Below, one piece after another: positions 37,930 to 50,900 of a DNA stretch of 64,000 bases. Numbering within the stretch: position 1 is the first letter of the stretch; the number at the start of each line of letters is the position of its first letter. Position numbers and translations under genes: made by a program. This DNA comes from Hofstenia miamia (taxonomy: Eukaryota > Xenacoelomorpha > Acoela), in contig SCFE01000086.1 in NCBI GenBank assembly GCA_004352715.1, forward strand, positions 556,109 to 620,108. The letters run 5' to 3'. The notes under the pieces are model-generated. The model saw nothing but the letters and a program-made list of their open reading frames with translations, made no database searches and was not told where the DNA came from.

Positions 37930-40900
37930 AAAATTTTAAGAGAAATGTACGGAAAAATTTGCGAAATTAGAATATATTCATTAGTTGATGTTTTATTTTG
38001 TTTTTAGATTAACCCTCCTTTTTATTTATGTGTACTGCACTTTGCGCGGCCGTGATATTTAGTAGGCCATGTTTGGGTACAGTAATAGTATATGGTTAAA
38101 TAGAAAATAGAATTAAATAAAATGATTGTTTTTATATGAAACCAATTCCATTTGCTATGAATACTATTTAATGTAAATCAGGCCGAAAACGAATACAAAA
38201 CCGAAGGATAAAAAATGAAAATTGCCGACAAAGCCCATTTGCAATTCTACTTCCATTCCTAGCTTTTGATTCCCCAACACTTTCTATCGAACCATATCCG
38301 AGAAATTGAATTCATTTGTTGTGTACATGAACGTTTTACTGCATAACATACAAATACCTTATACTTTTCATCGTTTGTCTCATTTTGAATGCCTAATGAA
38401 GTGTAGATAAGATATTAAATGCATTAAATATCTATATCACTTAAAGAAAAGAATTATAATTTCAAAAAAATATTCTGTAATGTTTTTTAGCAAAATATAT
38501 CTTAATTGTTGACGCTTGTACTTAGCTGCTTATTTATTTCATTTCCTTCTACTCATTAAATAATTCACCAAATACGAGAGTTAGCTATTAAGGTCTTGAC
38601 TAGAATTCGTTGGAACACAGCAAATGTATTAAACTAAGTGGCTTTCAATTTCGCAGCGCATTTGTTAAAAAATTCGGATTGCGATGAATTTGTATTGTAT
38701 TTTCGCTTTTTAGTCAAATAATGGAAATAATTGATTTTTCATTGAGAAACCATTTCATTTGTAATACATTTTGCGGGTGGTTTGATTTACATTCTGTACA
38801 CAAAAGAAAATAAATTAGAAAAACTGGTAGCGGGAACATTTTGTTTACTGGTTAATTTCAAACAGTTTGAAAAACTTGGAAACTGTAAAATTCATACCAT
38901 GCGCTTTCGTCTGACTTGGAAATCTATTGAACTATTTAAACAATAACTGCAGTTGGAATACTCTAAAACCAAATATGCATTACATAAAATTGAATAAACT
39001 TTGGTAATGCACACACTTACACACATACAGATTCACAGAAATTACCTAGTGGAGTAGTATCCAACTCATCTTCTCTTATTTTTTTCGGAGTAAACAATTT
39101 TTGCTGCAATCAAGATATAAGATATATAAATACACTAAGTGCTTATATATTTCTTAAATACCAGAAATATGTTCTTAACTAGTATACACAATTTGGCTAC
39201 AAATTTTATTAGATTTCACATACAGGTCTTCATTTGTCATATTTACTAATGCTGTTCTGCTTACCCAAATTCTACTCTCACAAAACATACAGAAATGCCA
39301 AAATTGGCTCATAAAAATACTCAATATGCATGCAAGAATTTCTTAGGTTCATATCCGACAATTTATATGTTATTTAATTTCTCAATTCCAGAATTCTCTT
39401 TCTTAGATTGATTCTTGCTTTTCAAGAAGCCGGCCTGATGAAAGAAATGTTTACATTGTCGATGTGACCTTCTCTCTAATGAGAACAGCGTTGACATAGA
39501 TTCTGTTTGGCAATTAGAGAATTTATTGCGAACATTGACTATCAAATTAGAGCTTTTGAAAATATAAGCTATTTTAACATATTTGTAAAAGAACTGTAGT
39601 GAGATTTTAATTGCTAAGAAGTTGCTATATAATTACACGATGCTAAGTTTGTAACTACTAACAATAACTAACAGAACTTTAGTTTTATACATCCATTGGC
39701 AAAAAGGTGGAAAACTGCGAATACAAAATCCTCCTTAAAATTTGTCAGGTATACATAAAGCCTACCTAAATAATAGGAATTGGTAAATAGGATAGCCTGT
39801 ATAGCTAAGTAGAAAATCATTAATAAGTTATTCTTGCTAAATATTGGTTTATCAAACAATACTTTGAACCAAATACTCAAAAACTTCTACATTGAGGCCG
39901 AATTATAAGAAAAATGGATTGTTATCATTTCATTACAAAATATTTAATTTTTTTAATTTGCCATTTCAAATTATAACAAATTAGTTTGACTAAAATTTAA
40001 TTTTGTATCTATTTTCCTTACCAAATTTTCAATAAAACACTTGATTAATTGAGACATTATTAATGGGGGCGAAATTTGTTTGACAGCAAATTTCCACTCA
40101 TTCCCCTTTTGAATTTTTCTAATGTTTTATATTTATTCAATTGAAATTGCTGGTGCATACTAAGCTTGCATATATGCATCAATAACTATTTAGATAATAA
40201 ATTAGAAAAAAAACATACTTAAGCACAAGATTATTCTAATCCGAAAATTTAAATTATGAATAAATTAATATACTTTAATCTAAGATTAAAGACTGTAAAA
40301 TATATATTTGCAATATACAAAATTAGGTATTTTACGTTTCTCAAATTCAACAGCGAATAAAATTCAGTCCATTTTGGATCAATTAATCTAAACTTTGTTG
40401 GAATTTACCACGCTCAGTACACTAAATTGATCCGACTTGGCCCTTATATTTTGATATCAGAATTCGACCAGTTGCGATTATTCCTTTTCAATCAAATATA
40501 TTTCCCCAATACCCTTTTAATCTAACTTATTTACTTCAGTATGAGAAATCTACGATTTGGTGGACAAAGGAAGCCTTTCTATTCAGTTCTCTTGCAATAG
40601 ATTTAGCCATTTACTAGTTTAAATATTTTAATTGCGCTTAGGCGGTAGTTTTAGTTCCATAAATATTTTGATTAAGTAAACAGCCTAGTCTTTATATCCA
40701 AACCCAAACAGTCAAAAACTCGTTTGGACATCGATTAATACATATTTACCGACTGCCAATGGAATTAGTCAGTCTGTCCACCCAAAAAACAAACACTCTG
40801 CTTTATTATGACTTATAAAATAAACGTCTGCAGATACAGACAGCTCTTGGACATCAGCAATGCGTTATTGTGAAATATTATATTCCATATCTATATGTTT

Positions 40901-43037
40901 TTCTGTATAAACAATAATTGATCTGGAAACACAAACTTAGTTTCAGCAATGCCAAAATCTCAGCTACTAAAATTATAAAATTAGATGGCTTAATTTTTTT
41001 AAAAAATTCATTTTTATTGGATTTTGTAAACAAGCCCCAGATATCTATATTTTCTGGTTTACATAAGTCAGATTAATATCAGATCTTTGTTTAGATTGAT
41101 TGGCAAAGTCCACCTGTGTAGGATTATATTGTCAAATTTTAGTGAACCAATTGATTTATTTAATGGAATAAAAAATTAAATGTCCTAGTTCTTACGTTAT
41201 TTAATTTATGTTAGCGATGTTGGTTTTCTGCATTTTATTATTGCTTAATTTCGTTTATTAATTATTTCGGAAATATATAATTACTCTAATTATCACTCCT
41301 TAAGCTTAAAAATTTAAGCATAATCAGTAATGCAATTTTTGGAAAAATTTCATTGAATCTTAGGCCTACCGAAAAACACTATTAACTAATTCATTAGCGG
41401 GTCATTGAAACATGCAAATTTTATAAAATGTAAGATTTTGTATATTTGTTTATTATTATAGTAATTTCCATTTTAGTAATTGCAATAAACATAATAGTAA
41501 AATATTTAACACATAATTGCAATACGTGCTTAAGAAAAATTATGAGATTGATCTAAATACTAATTTCTTGCTTCATGTACCTTAGAAATCAATTTTACTA
41601 TTAAACAAAATTAGTGAAACTAAGGACCTTGGATTCATAATCATAATGTTGATTTAAACATACTGCATTAATAAATATAGGGCCAAGGAGGAAGATGGGA
41701 CAATTTTTCACCCGTTTTCTTTGAGAGAACAAAACTATTGCTGCGTTTATTATCCTTAAAATATGTTCTCTTCTAAATTTATTTTTCAAAGACGTATTTG
41801 CAAATTCGTTTTCCAACACTAAAGTTAATATATTATCTACATTTGAATATAACAGTAAAAATTTTCAAAATAATTGTTTCAGTAGGTAGTCAAAATTTCA
41901 TTACATTTTTGGCTGGAATTGCGCAAAAATCTTTACCAATAGCTGTTTCATTCCAAAAGCTGTCTAGCAATGACAGGCAATCTGACCTGACTTGGCTCGA
42001 CTAAGGAAACTTTACTAAAAGTATTAATGAAATAATAAAAAATAAAAAATCCAATTGTGTTTAAGAATTTCAGAAATTTAAATATTTGACATAAATTTTT
42101 TCTTAAATCTGGTAGTGTTCTTCCACCCCAACGATTATAGACAACCTGCAACGCGACCCGACTCGACTCGTCTAAGGCTTCATCCTATCCGCGGGGCGGG
42201 CTGACTCGCTTCCTACCCTACACTAATTTGACAAAGTTGATGACAAAAGGTCATCAGGCATTCAAATCAATGGTCATATAATATTACTGCTGAGTAGTAC
42301 CTGGTTTATTTATGTTCGTGACGGATGAATAATTTAATAGTAATATAATAATGGTTCAGTGAATCTTTTGTAAAATGGTTTATTAAATCACATCTAATCA
42401 CAGGACAATTAATGATGGATTAAATTTCCACATTGGAAAGACCTACTTTTATTTAAAGGAGCAAACACAGTTAAATTTTAAATTTTAAGAGTAGCTGTAT
42501 CATACATGCATATCTTCAAATACCACAGCAGATTGAAAATATACTGAGAAAATTAATTGGCATACATCAATTTCTATGAACAAATGTTCCAATATCTTTA
42601 ACTAATGGCAAGGGTAATACTTTATGGTAATACTTCATGCTTTACCTGAATACGCGTCTTGCTGATCCAATATAATGCAATTAAAAAAGTAGAATTATCT
42701 TAAAAGCACACACTCCAAAGAATACAAAAAATTCTAATGTACTAAATTTAAGCCTTTTCGAAAAATTAATTTGATTATAAATCCTCATTTTGTATTACAT
42801 TTGAAATATTGAATTGTCACGCTGTCGGTGATCCACATATTTATTGTATTTTTAAGTATCCAAATCAGTTCATCAATGTGAATAGAGCTTTTTTCAAGCT
42901 ACAAAGATAGACATGGGCTTGACCAGGTCAGGGTTGGGAAGAGGTATTCCAAAAATAGACTGACTATTATGCAGCAATGCACGCGAATTAATCCAAACCA
43001 ATGAATTCTAAAAATTTATAAACACTGAATTGAATGA
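37930..43037. other. AT-rich non-coding stretch
   Basis: I could support no gene here. A CCCGACTCGACTCG / GCGGGGCGGGC patch at about 42140-42215 resembles the other GC-rich motif islands in the window. The rest is AT-rich, with short open frames lacking domains. Confidence 0.5.
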
Positions 43038-43677
43038 NNNNNNNNNNNNNNNNNNNNNNNNNNNNNNNNNNNNNNNNNNNNNNNNNNNNNNNNNNNNNNN
43101 NNNNNNNNNNNNNNNNNNNNNNNNNNNNNNNNNNNNNNNNNNNNNNNNNNNNNNNNNNNNNNNNNNNNNNNNNNNNNNNNNNNNNNNNNNNNNNNNNNNN
43201 NNNNNNNNNNNNNNNNNNNNNNNNNNNNNNNNNNNNNNNNNNNNNNNNNNNNNNNNNNNNNNNNNNNNNNNNNNNNNNNNNNNNNNNNNNNNNNNNNNNN
43301 NNNNNNNNNNNNNNNNNNNNNNNNNNNNNNNNNNNNNNNNNNNNNNNNNNNNNNNNNNNNNNNNNNNNNNNNNNNNNNNNNNNNNNNNNNNNNNNNNNNN
43401 NNNNNNNNNNNNNNNNNNNNNNNNNNNNNNNNNNNNNNNNNNNNNNNNNNNNNNNNNNNNNNNNNNNNNNNNNNNNNNNNNNNNNNNNNNNNNNNNNNNN
43501 NNNNNNNNNNNNNNNNNNNNNNNNNNNNNNNNNNNNNNNNNNNNNNNNNNNNNNNNNNNNNNNNNNNNNNNNNNNNNNNNNNNNNNNNNNNNNNNNNNNN
43601 NNNNNNNNNNNNNNNNNNNNNNNNNNNNNNNNNNNNNNNNNNNNNNNNNNNNNNNNNNNNNNNNNNNNNNNNNNNNN
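43038..43677. other. 640-N assembly gap
   Basis: Run of N. The DNLZ-like fragment begins immediately to the right, so its upstream part may be inside. Open frames drawn through the N run are artefacts. Confidence 0.95.
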
Positions 43678-43705
43678 AAATCTTTACTTTGTTGTAATTT
43701 CTAGA

Positions 43706-43868
43706 CAGGTTTATGTCGAAGGTGCTGTCATTGCGACTTGTTCAGGTTGTGCTAATCGACTTTGATCGCGGATAACATTCAGTGGTTTTCTGATGAGAAA
43801 AGAAGTATAGAAGACATATTTGGCTAAAAAAGGGTTGCATGTGTCGGTAGTTATTGAAGCAAATGATT
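43706..43868 (+). pseudogene. DNL-type zinc finger (DNLZ/Tim15/Hep1-like) pseudogene fragment
   Basis: The frame reads VYVEGAVIATCSGCANR, then after a one-base loss LIADNIQWFSDEKRSIEDI, then after a one-base gain LAKKGLHVSVVIEAN. This is the second half of the DNL zinc-ribbon domain (family pattern Y..GVVIVTCPGC.N.HLIADNL.WF). Proteins of this family keep mitochondrial Hsp70 soluble. The second CxxC pair is present; the first would lie in the adjacent gap. A CTAGACAG/GTTTATG boundary could be a splice acceptor. Two frameshifts in about 100 bases suggest a pseudogene, or local sequence errors in a real exon next to a gap. Confidence 0.7.
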
Positions 43869-44448
43869 GCCAATCACATTCGTTTCTAGTCTGAAGATTC
43901 TGTGATTTTAAATCAAGTTTAAGATCGTTTTAATGTTGGCATTATGGAATTAACTGATGAATTGGAAGTTGCCTCATATATTCCTGTAGAAAACAAAGCT
44001 TCTTGATATTGGTTTTAACATGCGCTTTTTTTGAAACTCATTTGTAGTTGTGTTCATTATTTGATGGTTATGTTATTAAAAAATTAGTTAATACTAAAAA
44101 AATTGAAAAATAAAAATTTTGAAATTTTTAATTTTTTTTATGATTAAACTCAATTTAGGTTTTCCTATGTTAGTGTGAAGATGTTTTTGCCGAGATCATA
44201 ATAATAGGCAAAGAAGTGCAGAATAGGTATTAATTTAAGCCGATAAAAAATACATGGGCTGCATCGGGATTGGGGCTAAATTGTTAGCTATGTCCATCTA
44301 TGCTTAAAAATGTCTTTATCATTAAATGTTTTTAAAGAAATATCTATAATTGTCCTACCGAAACGAATCAAAATGCTAAAATATTTTATTCGTGTGAATG
44401 TACAAATTTTTCTCGACTCGGAACCTAAATATTCATCTATTACGGGCC

Positions 44449-44612
44449 TAATATATATATATATATATATATATATNNNNNNNNNNNNNNNNNNNNNNNN
44501 NNNNNNNNNNNNNNNNNNNNNNNNNNNNNNNNNNNNNNNNNNNNNNNNNNNNNNNNNNNNNNNNNNNNNNNNNNNNNNNNNNNNNNNNNNNNNNNNNNNN
44601 NNNNNNNNNNNC

Positions 44613-44646
<34 letters not shown>
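44449..44646. repeat. (TA)n tract, 135-N gap, (TA)n tract
   Basis: CCTAATATATAT occurs on both sides of the N run at 44477-44611, so the gap lies inside or between copies of the same TA microsatellite. Confidence 0.9.
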
Positions 44647-44649
<3 letters not shown>

Positions 44650-46587
44650 CCTATGTATAATGAGTGTTTTAATTTCTGAATTTCGTTTTGTGTAGTTTTC
44701 CAAGAATATTTAAAAATAATTTTCACATCAGCTCAATTTTGAATTAAAATCTGTTGATGTTGAGCAGCATCGAATATTTAATAACTCCAGTGTTGTACTC
44801 AGTTATAGTTGAACATTTTCTTAAATCTTTATGATTGATCTTTGATAGAAGTTTCTTGCTAAAGACGAAATTATATAGGAAACTGAGCATTGTGGGGAAT
44901 AGTAGAAGTAGGATTTTTAGTTGCCAAACATGCTTACAATTTCAAATCTATTTGCTATGAACTAGTTATTTAACACTTGGATTTCATTGAAAGCTATAGA
45001 CTGATAAATCCCTCGAAATGGACATGTTTACAGAATTTCACAAATTTACGTATTTCAAAATTTTGGTGATGCAGCAATGATTTCAAAATAATTTCCAATT
45101 AGGTTATTAGGCACCAATAAACGACATAGATCTAAAATGAACAAAGAAAAAGTCTTACTACACTTTCTGTAAGTCAATTGGAAGAAATCCATTTTTCATA
45201 ATAGATGAAATTCACCCACCTTGACATTCCATGTTATAATTGAAGTATTAAAAACTTGCAATTACTATTATTGTGCTACACAGAATATGCAGTCAATAAC
45301 ATACAAAAGTGTACTAAAGTAAAATATATGTTTTTAATAATTTCAAACATTCAGGATATTATGAGTAATAGAGCGTAGGTGCAAACAATAATAAACAATC
45401 AATTGTGAAATTTTGCAAACGAATTTCCAATTTTTCAAAGAGGTTCACACATACAGAAGTACTTTCGATGAAAGTAGACAAAACCCATAAGTTCATCTAC
45501 TATATACTTAAAAGTAAAACAGTTTTAAAGAAGCATCGCTATAATGCTAGTTGCTAAGCATGCAGCTTTCCAAATTTTTAAAGTAAATATTACTTCTTTT
45601 GTAAGCATGCAGCAAAACGTAAACTTCTTTGAAGTGCATTAAAAGGTTTAATTGATTTTAAATTTAGCGAAATTCCATTTGGTTTGAATGCATTACAATT
45701 TTTTTACTAATTTATCTTAAATAGCTTGGAAATAAGTCTTCTACACGAACAACTGCATTACGTCTCTAGCTTGAATTTGGGCTCATTTTACTCACTAAAA
45801 TTGTCAATTATATGCTATCATTAATGTCTAATGACTCTTTTTGTAAAACATCATTTTCAGCTAAAAATAATATATAAACTTTATGTTAAAGTGGTGTATT
45901 ATATTGCTAAAAAGTGTGATTACATAAAAAGCTATTTCCAAAATTTCTAAATTTTTGAAGCAATGATAATATTACATTTGTAGTATAAACTGAATTTCTA
46001 AATTGAAAATTTTTCAACTACGGCCTTAAAAATTTTCAAGAAAATAAGTAAAATAGACTTTTAAATTAACTATATAAAATATATATTTATAAAAGCAAAC
46101 GGCTCAATGCAGAGTGAAATGTTATAATTATATAGAATTAGCATATGAATAAATGTGCCGTAAAAGAAAGTAATAAATTGTCTTCATACAAAAATTCATA
46201 ATAAATTGTACAAACTATTATGGGTGTCCATTAGAGCTGCCAATTGGCTTAAGCAATGGTGAAGATATATATTATGCCATTTCTTATATGTCTAGTTATT
46301 AATATGTATAATTGTAATGTACTAAAAAAATTCAGTTACTAATTTTTCACATTAAATATAATGGTGCATATTTATGTTCCTTGTCAATATGTAGATATTT
46401 TTTGTTATTGCTATATTTGAAATTCTATGGATGGTAAAATGTTGTTATTAAATGCCAAAACTTGAAAAATTGTTTAGGTTGACTAAGCAAGTTACAACAC
46501 AGTATTACGTAAGTTGGAATTTGCAATTAAATGTATTCCTTTAAATTTACATATTATCATTAGCTGAATTATCAAAAATTCAAATAC

Positions 46588-46691
46588 CTCAACATGGTAT
46601 TAACTCCATTAGCCAATCCTTCAAATCCCGAAGAAAGCCTTCTAAGAATCCCACGTTTCTCACTACATCCATCAATGCTGTTTTCTTGCAT
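46588..46691 (-). CDS. Candidate first coding exon of the NCS/KChIP-like gene
   Basis: On the minus strand an ATG with A at -3 opens a 104-nt frame encoding MQENSIDGCSEKRGILRRLS and SGFEGLANGVNTML, ending AG/GTATTT. The two leftover bases plus the first base of exon 2 complete an Arg codon (AG+A), giving ML-R-NRNLSISKPK. The sequence has ordinary protein-like composition in a very AT-rich neighbourhood, is on the right strand and has the right phase. KChIP proteins have variable N-terminal extensions of this size before the conserved LEQL block. There is no Gly2, so no N-myristoylation. A CCAAT-type box lies about 70 bases upstream, and a perfect CAG/GTAAGT donor at 46866 may end an untranslated leader exon. 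The link to exon 2, 22.8 kb away, is inference. Confidence 0.45.
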
Positions 46692-47430
46692 AATCAGCAG
46701 GAAAGATGTGGTTGCTTTTCAAATAACACCGCAATAAATCACACTGGACTTCCAGCCAATCAAATTTTTATGTTAAACTTGCTGTAATTTGCATGAAATG
46801 GAACGTTAATAATTAAATATGTGCGATGGCATTCCCCATTTTGACCTTATAAAAGTACGACTTACCTGCTACAATTTATTACTAACTAAATTGAATGAAT
46901 ATTATTTGTTGCAGTTTTTATAAAAGTATTTTGATAACAGTTCTAAGATATACCCTATTTTATCATTTTTCTTCAATGTTTCATATATTTAGAAGTACTA
47001 TTCTAACATACAGGACAGGCCATAGCCTAAGCATAGGCCTATGAGATATATATCATAGGGCCTGTAAGTAAGCAGAATTAAATTTTTGCTTCTCACTATA
47101 ACGTGAGTTCCCAAGCACTTATTTATTCTTCGGAAAACTCTTCCTATATAAATACTTTATTAGGAGATATTGTTCAATGTGGGAACCTCAAAATCGCGGG
47201 GTGTATCAATAAAGTTTGATCGATCTAAAATGATATTGCTTACAAATTGCTATGCATCTCGTCTAAAACTTGAAACTGTTTTGCATAATTTTTTTGTAAA
47301 AGAAATTTAATACATATTAGATTTATTGTTTATTTAATTTATTTGTATGCTTGACAGAACCACTGAACATTAATAATATAAGCGTGGTTTTGCAGTGAAA
47401 AAGAAATTTCGAAATAAGATTTGGGCTGAA
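46692..47430. other. Upstream region of the candidate first exon
   Basis: Contains GATTGGCT (inverted CCAAT) on the minus strand near 46755-46765 and a consensus donor CAGGTAAGT on the minus strand near 46866. It also has a small palindrome around 47028-47056 (AGGCCTATGA...TCATAGGGCCT). No coding sequence is supported. Confidence 0.35.
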
Positions 47431-47439
47431 TAAGCTTCA

Positions 47440-47945
47440 CTGCAAATGGATCTCTCCCTTGCCATAAAAAGATGCCCTTCTCAAATTCTCCACTCTCCTG
47501 CAGTCACTCTACATCCATGCCTGTGATCTCCTCCTGTTCAATCGTTTGCTCACTCGCAAATTGGATCTTGATCTTTTTGAGTTCATTAAGTTCTCTAATT
47601 CCGCTCCACTCGCTCTGATGATGTTGTCACTTTCTCCATTCGTTGTCTTAACAAACATCGCACCCTTCACTCGTTTTTCAATCGTGTTTGTACTGCTGCT
47701 AACAACATTTTGACTCTCAGCCCTCCAACAGCCATTGATTTCTTTTCCCCGCTGCCGAGCTTCAAGAAATCTTTGATGTCTTTCCTCTTTGATGAGCCCT
47801 TCTCCAACTTCGCCTACTCTTTCATCTGCTACTACTTTATCTTCTGTGACTGTCCTCGCTGCCGTAAAACTTGTCTCGTTTTTAGTTTTTTTTGTAGTGT
47901 CTGCCTTCAGCAGCTAAATAAACTCATTCATTATTATTATATGCA
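47440..47945 (+). mobile_element. LINE-like 3' end fragment with ATT tail
   Basis: A block richer in C and T than its surroundings. Across two frames it reads HACDLLLFNRLLTRKLDLDL, then RSDDVVTFSIRCLNKHRTL, then LTLSPPTAIDFFSPLPSFKK and SLMSFLFDEPF. The S-D-D-V..FS...C..HR layout resembles the eroded CCHC tail found after the reverse transcriptase of many non-LTR retrotransposons. The block ends with an AATAAA followed by CATTATTATTATA, a 3' tail common in LINEs. The reverse transcriptase domain itself is absent, so this would be a 5'-truncated, frameshifted copy. The open frame starting near 47710 is its last part. Confidence 0.45.
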
Positions 47946-47949
47946 CACA

Positions 47950-50900
47950 ACTAGTTAGTAAGATGACGAATCTCAGACTAGCACTTGACAGGTGCTTCAG
48001 AAGCATTTTACCGAAAACGTGGCATATGGGCTGGGTAAATACGTTTCCCATACATTTGGTGTTAGTCCTGTCTTAAAAAACAATGTCTAATACATGCAAA
48101 TCTCTAGGTTTGAAAATGACAGTGAAAGCAAGCATTTAGAATCTTCATAAACAATTCCAAATTTTTTGCATATGAAATTTTTGATGTAGCTTATTTAAGG
48201 CAATTACATAACAAGTTATTATATTTAAGTTTAATCAAGCAAATTCAATAGCTACATAAATGTTGCATAACACATGTACATAGAACTGAAATCAATAAGA
48301 CTCTGAATAACTATTTTGTTTTGACAGATACTAAGTACATGCAAGTTAACACTAATTAACATTTTAAAATTCAACTTTAATTTTATTACTTTAAAGAACT
48401 TTGCTCATAAAATTTACAAAACGAAATTTACTTCGCATAAAAGATTTTCATTTTTCAAAGCTTTGACATCTATAGCTTTAACAACAAAAAAATGCAAAGA
48501 AACATGTATGCTAAAATATTTCGTGATATATGTGAAACTTTATGTCTTGATTGGCAACATTGAAGATGGTATTTTTAAAAACCAGTCATAAGTGGATTTT
48601 AAAAGAAACAAAAATGTCAAATTTCTTAGAAGAGGCCTATATTTACTAATAGGTGTATTTAAGACAGCACAAAATTAACTTTTTTTATATATCATCATAT
48701 TTACTGAGTCATACATTGCTATGACATTAGTTTTATAGAAATCCATGATTCTACATATCTATGAATGTGAGAGTTCAGTAAGCATCATAACAGGAATTGC
48801 AACGGTGATTTTTAAATGAATTTAAACCAATTCTGTAGCATTCTTGACTTTTTCCCCTAAAACTGGTATTAGTGTAAACTAGACCGTTTAAAATAGAATC
48901 TCTTCAGTTGATTACTAACATAAAGTGAAGACAGAGATTTCAGATTAATCCAAAAATCAAGCAATAAGTGAACTTTTAAAAAATTTTTTGCATCTAAAAG
49001 TATAAATACATAGATTTTTAAGGCATAATAATTTAGCTACTATATATTATTTAATATTTAAGTTTCCTGCGTTACTTGTATTAGAAATGGGGCAATTTCT
49101 TTAGATTCTAATGAATTATAATAGATGTTTAAATTTGATTAGGCAATGCTACAAAACTCTACCAGAATTGATTTGCATAATTATTCAATAAATCCCTGAG
49201 TAAAATTTCAGAACTGTATCTAGCTAAGTAAATGCTATGGAAACGATTGTCTAACACAAAGTAGTTGAAGGAATTATATCTCTATGGATGTTTACTAGAT
49301 GACTCTATATATCTTTCAGTGACGGTGCATATTCAAGATCAATTTCTACTGCTCGAGTTGGATTGAGAGAAATAGTTTCAATAAAGTACAGCCATTTATT
49401 AGGTAGTTGTGACAAACAAACTTGTTTTGCAATTCAATACGTATTTTTAATATCATCCCCATTTGCACTAATTTCTATTTGAAGAAGTCATCTTTGTAAG
49501 GTTCGAGAAATTGCATGAACGCTGTAAGGTTAGTTAAATTCATTGAGTTGTGCTGAGTTAATATTTTCACAGCTTAAAACTTAGCCCTTAGGTCATCTGC
49601 ATCTATTCCAAATACTAGAGCCATGTAATTCAGTTCTTCCATATTTAAGAAATTGTTCATTTGCTGCATCAAGAAACGAAGCCTCAAAAAATTTGACAGT
49701 ATGCATCTCTGAAATAATTTTGTCAAAATCAGTAAATAGAATCCTTATGAAATATCAAGCGTATTAAAAAATTTCGTTTTGAAGTTTTTCAAATCAAATT
49801 AAGTTTGAAAGTAACTTCAGATGCTTAATTTCAATTTCAAATCACAAACTTTCTACAATAATTCCATGTCATTAACAAAAAATAAGATCATCAATATACT
49901 TAGGGAAAGATTTAGCAATTTTTGAGGTTATTTCTTGATCATGGCAATTGTTTAAATCGATAATAGATGGTTCCTAAAGCTATTAAAATAATAATTAAGA
50001 AATGAAGTAATCAGCTACCATTAAGAATTTTAAAATGCTTGACACTGTTGTCTACACTTAGGATTATATGCATAATGACATGCACATTGATTTTTAACAA
50101 TTATACTATTTAAATGGATCCTGAGATAAGTATCTTACATTTTTTGGTTTTTTAAAAATAGAATCATTGACTATTTTTACAGTATAAAATATGCCGTGCA
50201 GAGGATGGGCCAAGCTTCTATGTGACTGGAAGTTGTCCAGTTTCGTTCTGGCTTAGCGCCGCCACTGATGCTTTGATGGATTGGTATCAAATTACATTTG
50301 ATGAGAGTTATTCTATTCAAAATGGTACTTGCAATTCAATCAAGAAGTGTTGTAGAATTTATACTGTTTTCAAATAAACTTGAATTTGAAAATACCATGT
50401 AATACTGGTACTCTATTTTAATACTTGCTAATCTTATTCTCTACAGAAATTCATTCTAATTATCACAAATATGTTGAATGATTTTCTATATTCATTTGAT
50501 TTAAATAAAATAAATTTCTATTCATTTCCATTTCAAGTTTATGGAAATCATTCTATGAAATGGAAATATAATAGAAATTTGTGGAAATGCAAATTCACAA
50601 AACAGACATTCTCAAGACCATAGAAAATGCTTTATACACTCTAAATTTGCTTAAAAATATATTTAAAGAACAAAAATGGCATTAAAATAACAAAATCAGT
50701 CTGAATCATTTAGAGTGTTGAGCACTTCCCCCAAAGTAGATCGAGACTTCCAAAACTATAAGTCTTTAAACCACATAAAAATTTTTTCATTTGTGTAATT
50801 TCTACATGACAACTAAATATTTGCTCTGACGCACTGCTACAGCTAAAGCAGTTCCAGCTTCCATGCCTAAATACGGAAATTATTGCGTATCCTTTCTGAG

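Larger units (their letters stand above)
23827..46587 (-). other. Probable intron 1 of the calcium-sensor gene (about 22.8 kb)
   Basis: Valid only if the first exon at 46588-46691 belongs to this gene. Donor AG/GTATTT and acceptor TTTTTAG. It contains the 1.5-kb tandem duplication, the P-element-like pseudogene, the DNLZ pseudogene and two gaps. The long stretches 27030-35800, 38000-42900 and 44700-46580 are AT-rich, with only short unsupported open frames. Confidence 0.45.

Noticed and set aside
43030-43765. Long open frames across the 640-N gap
   Set aside because: They consist almost wholly of N; only the last few residues are real, and those belong to the DNLZ-like fragment.
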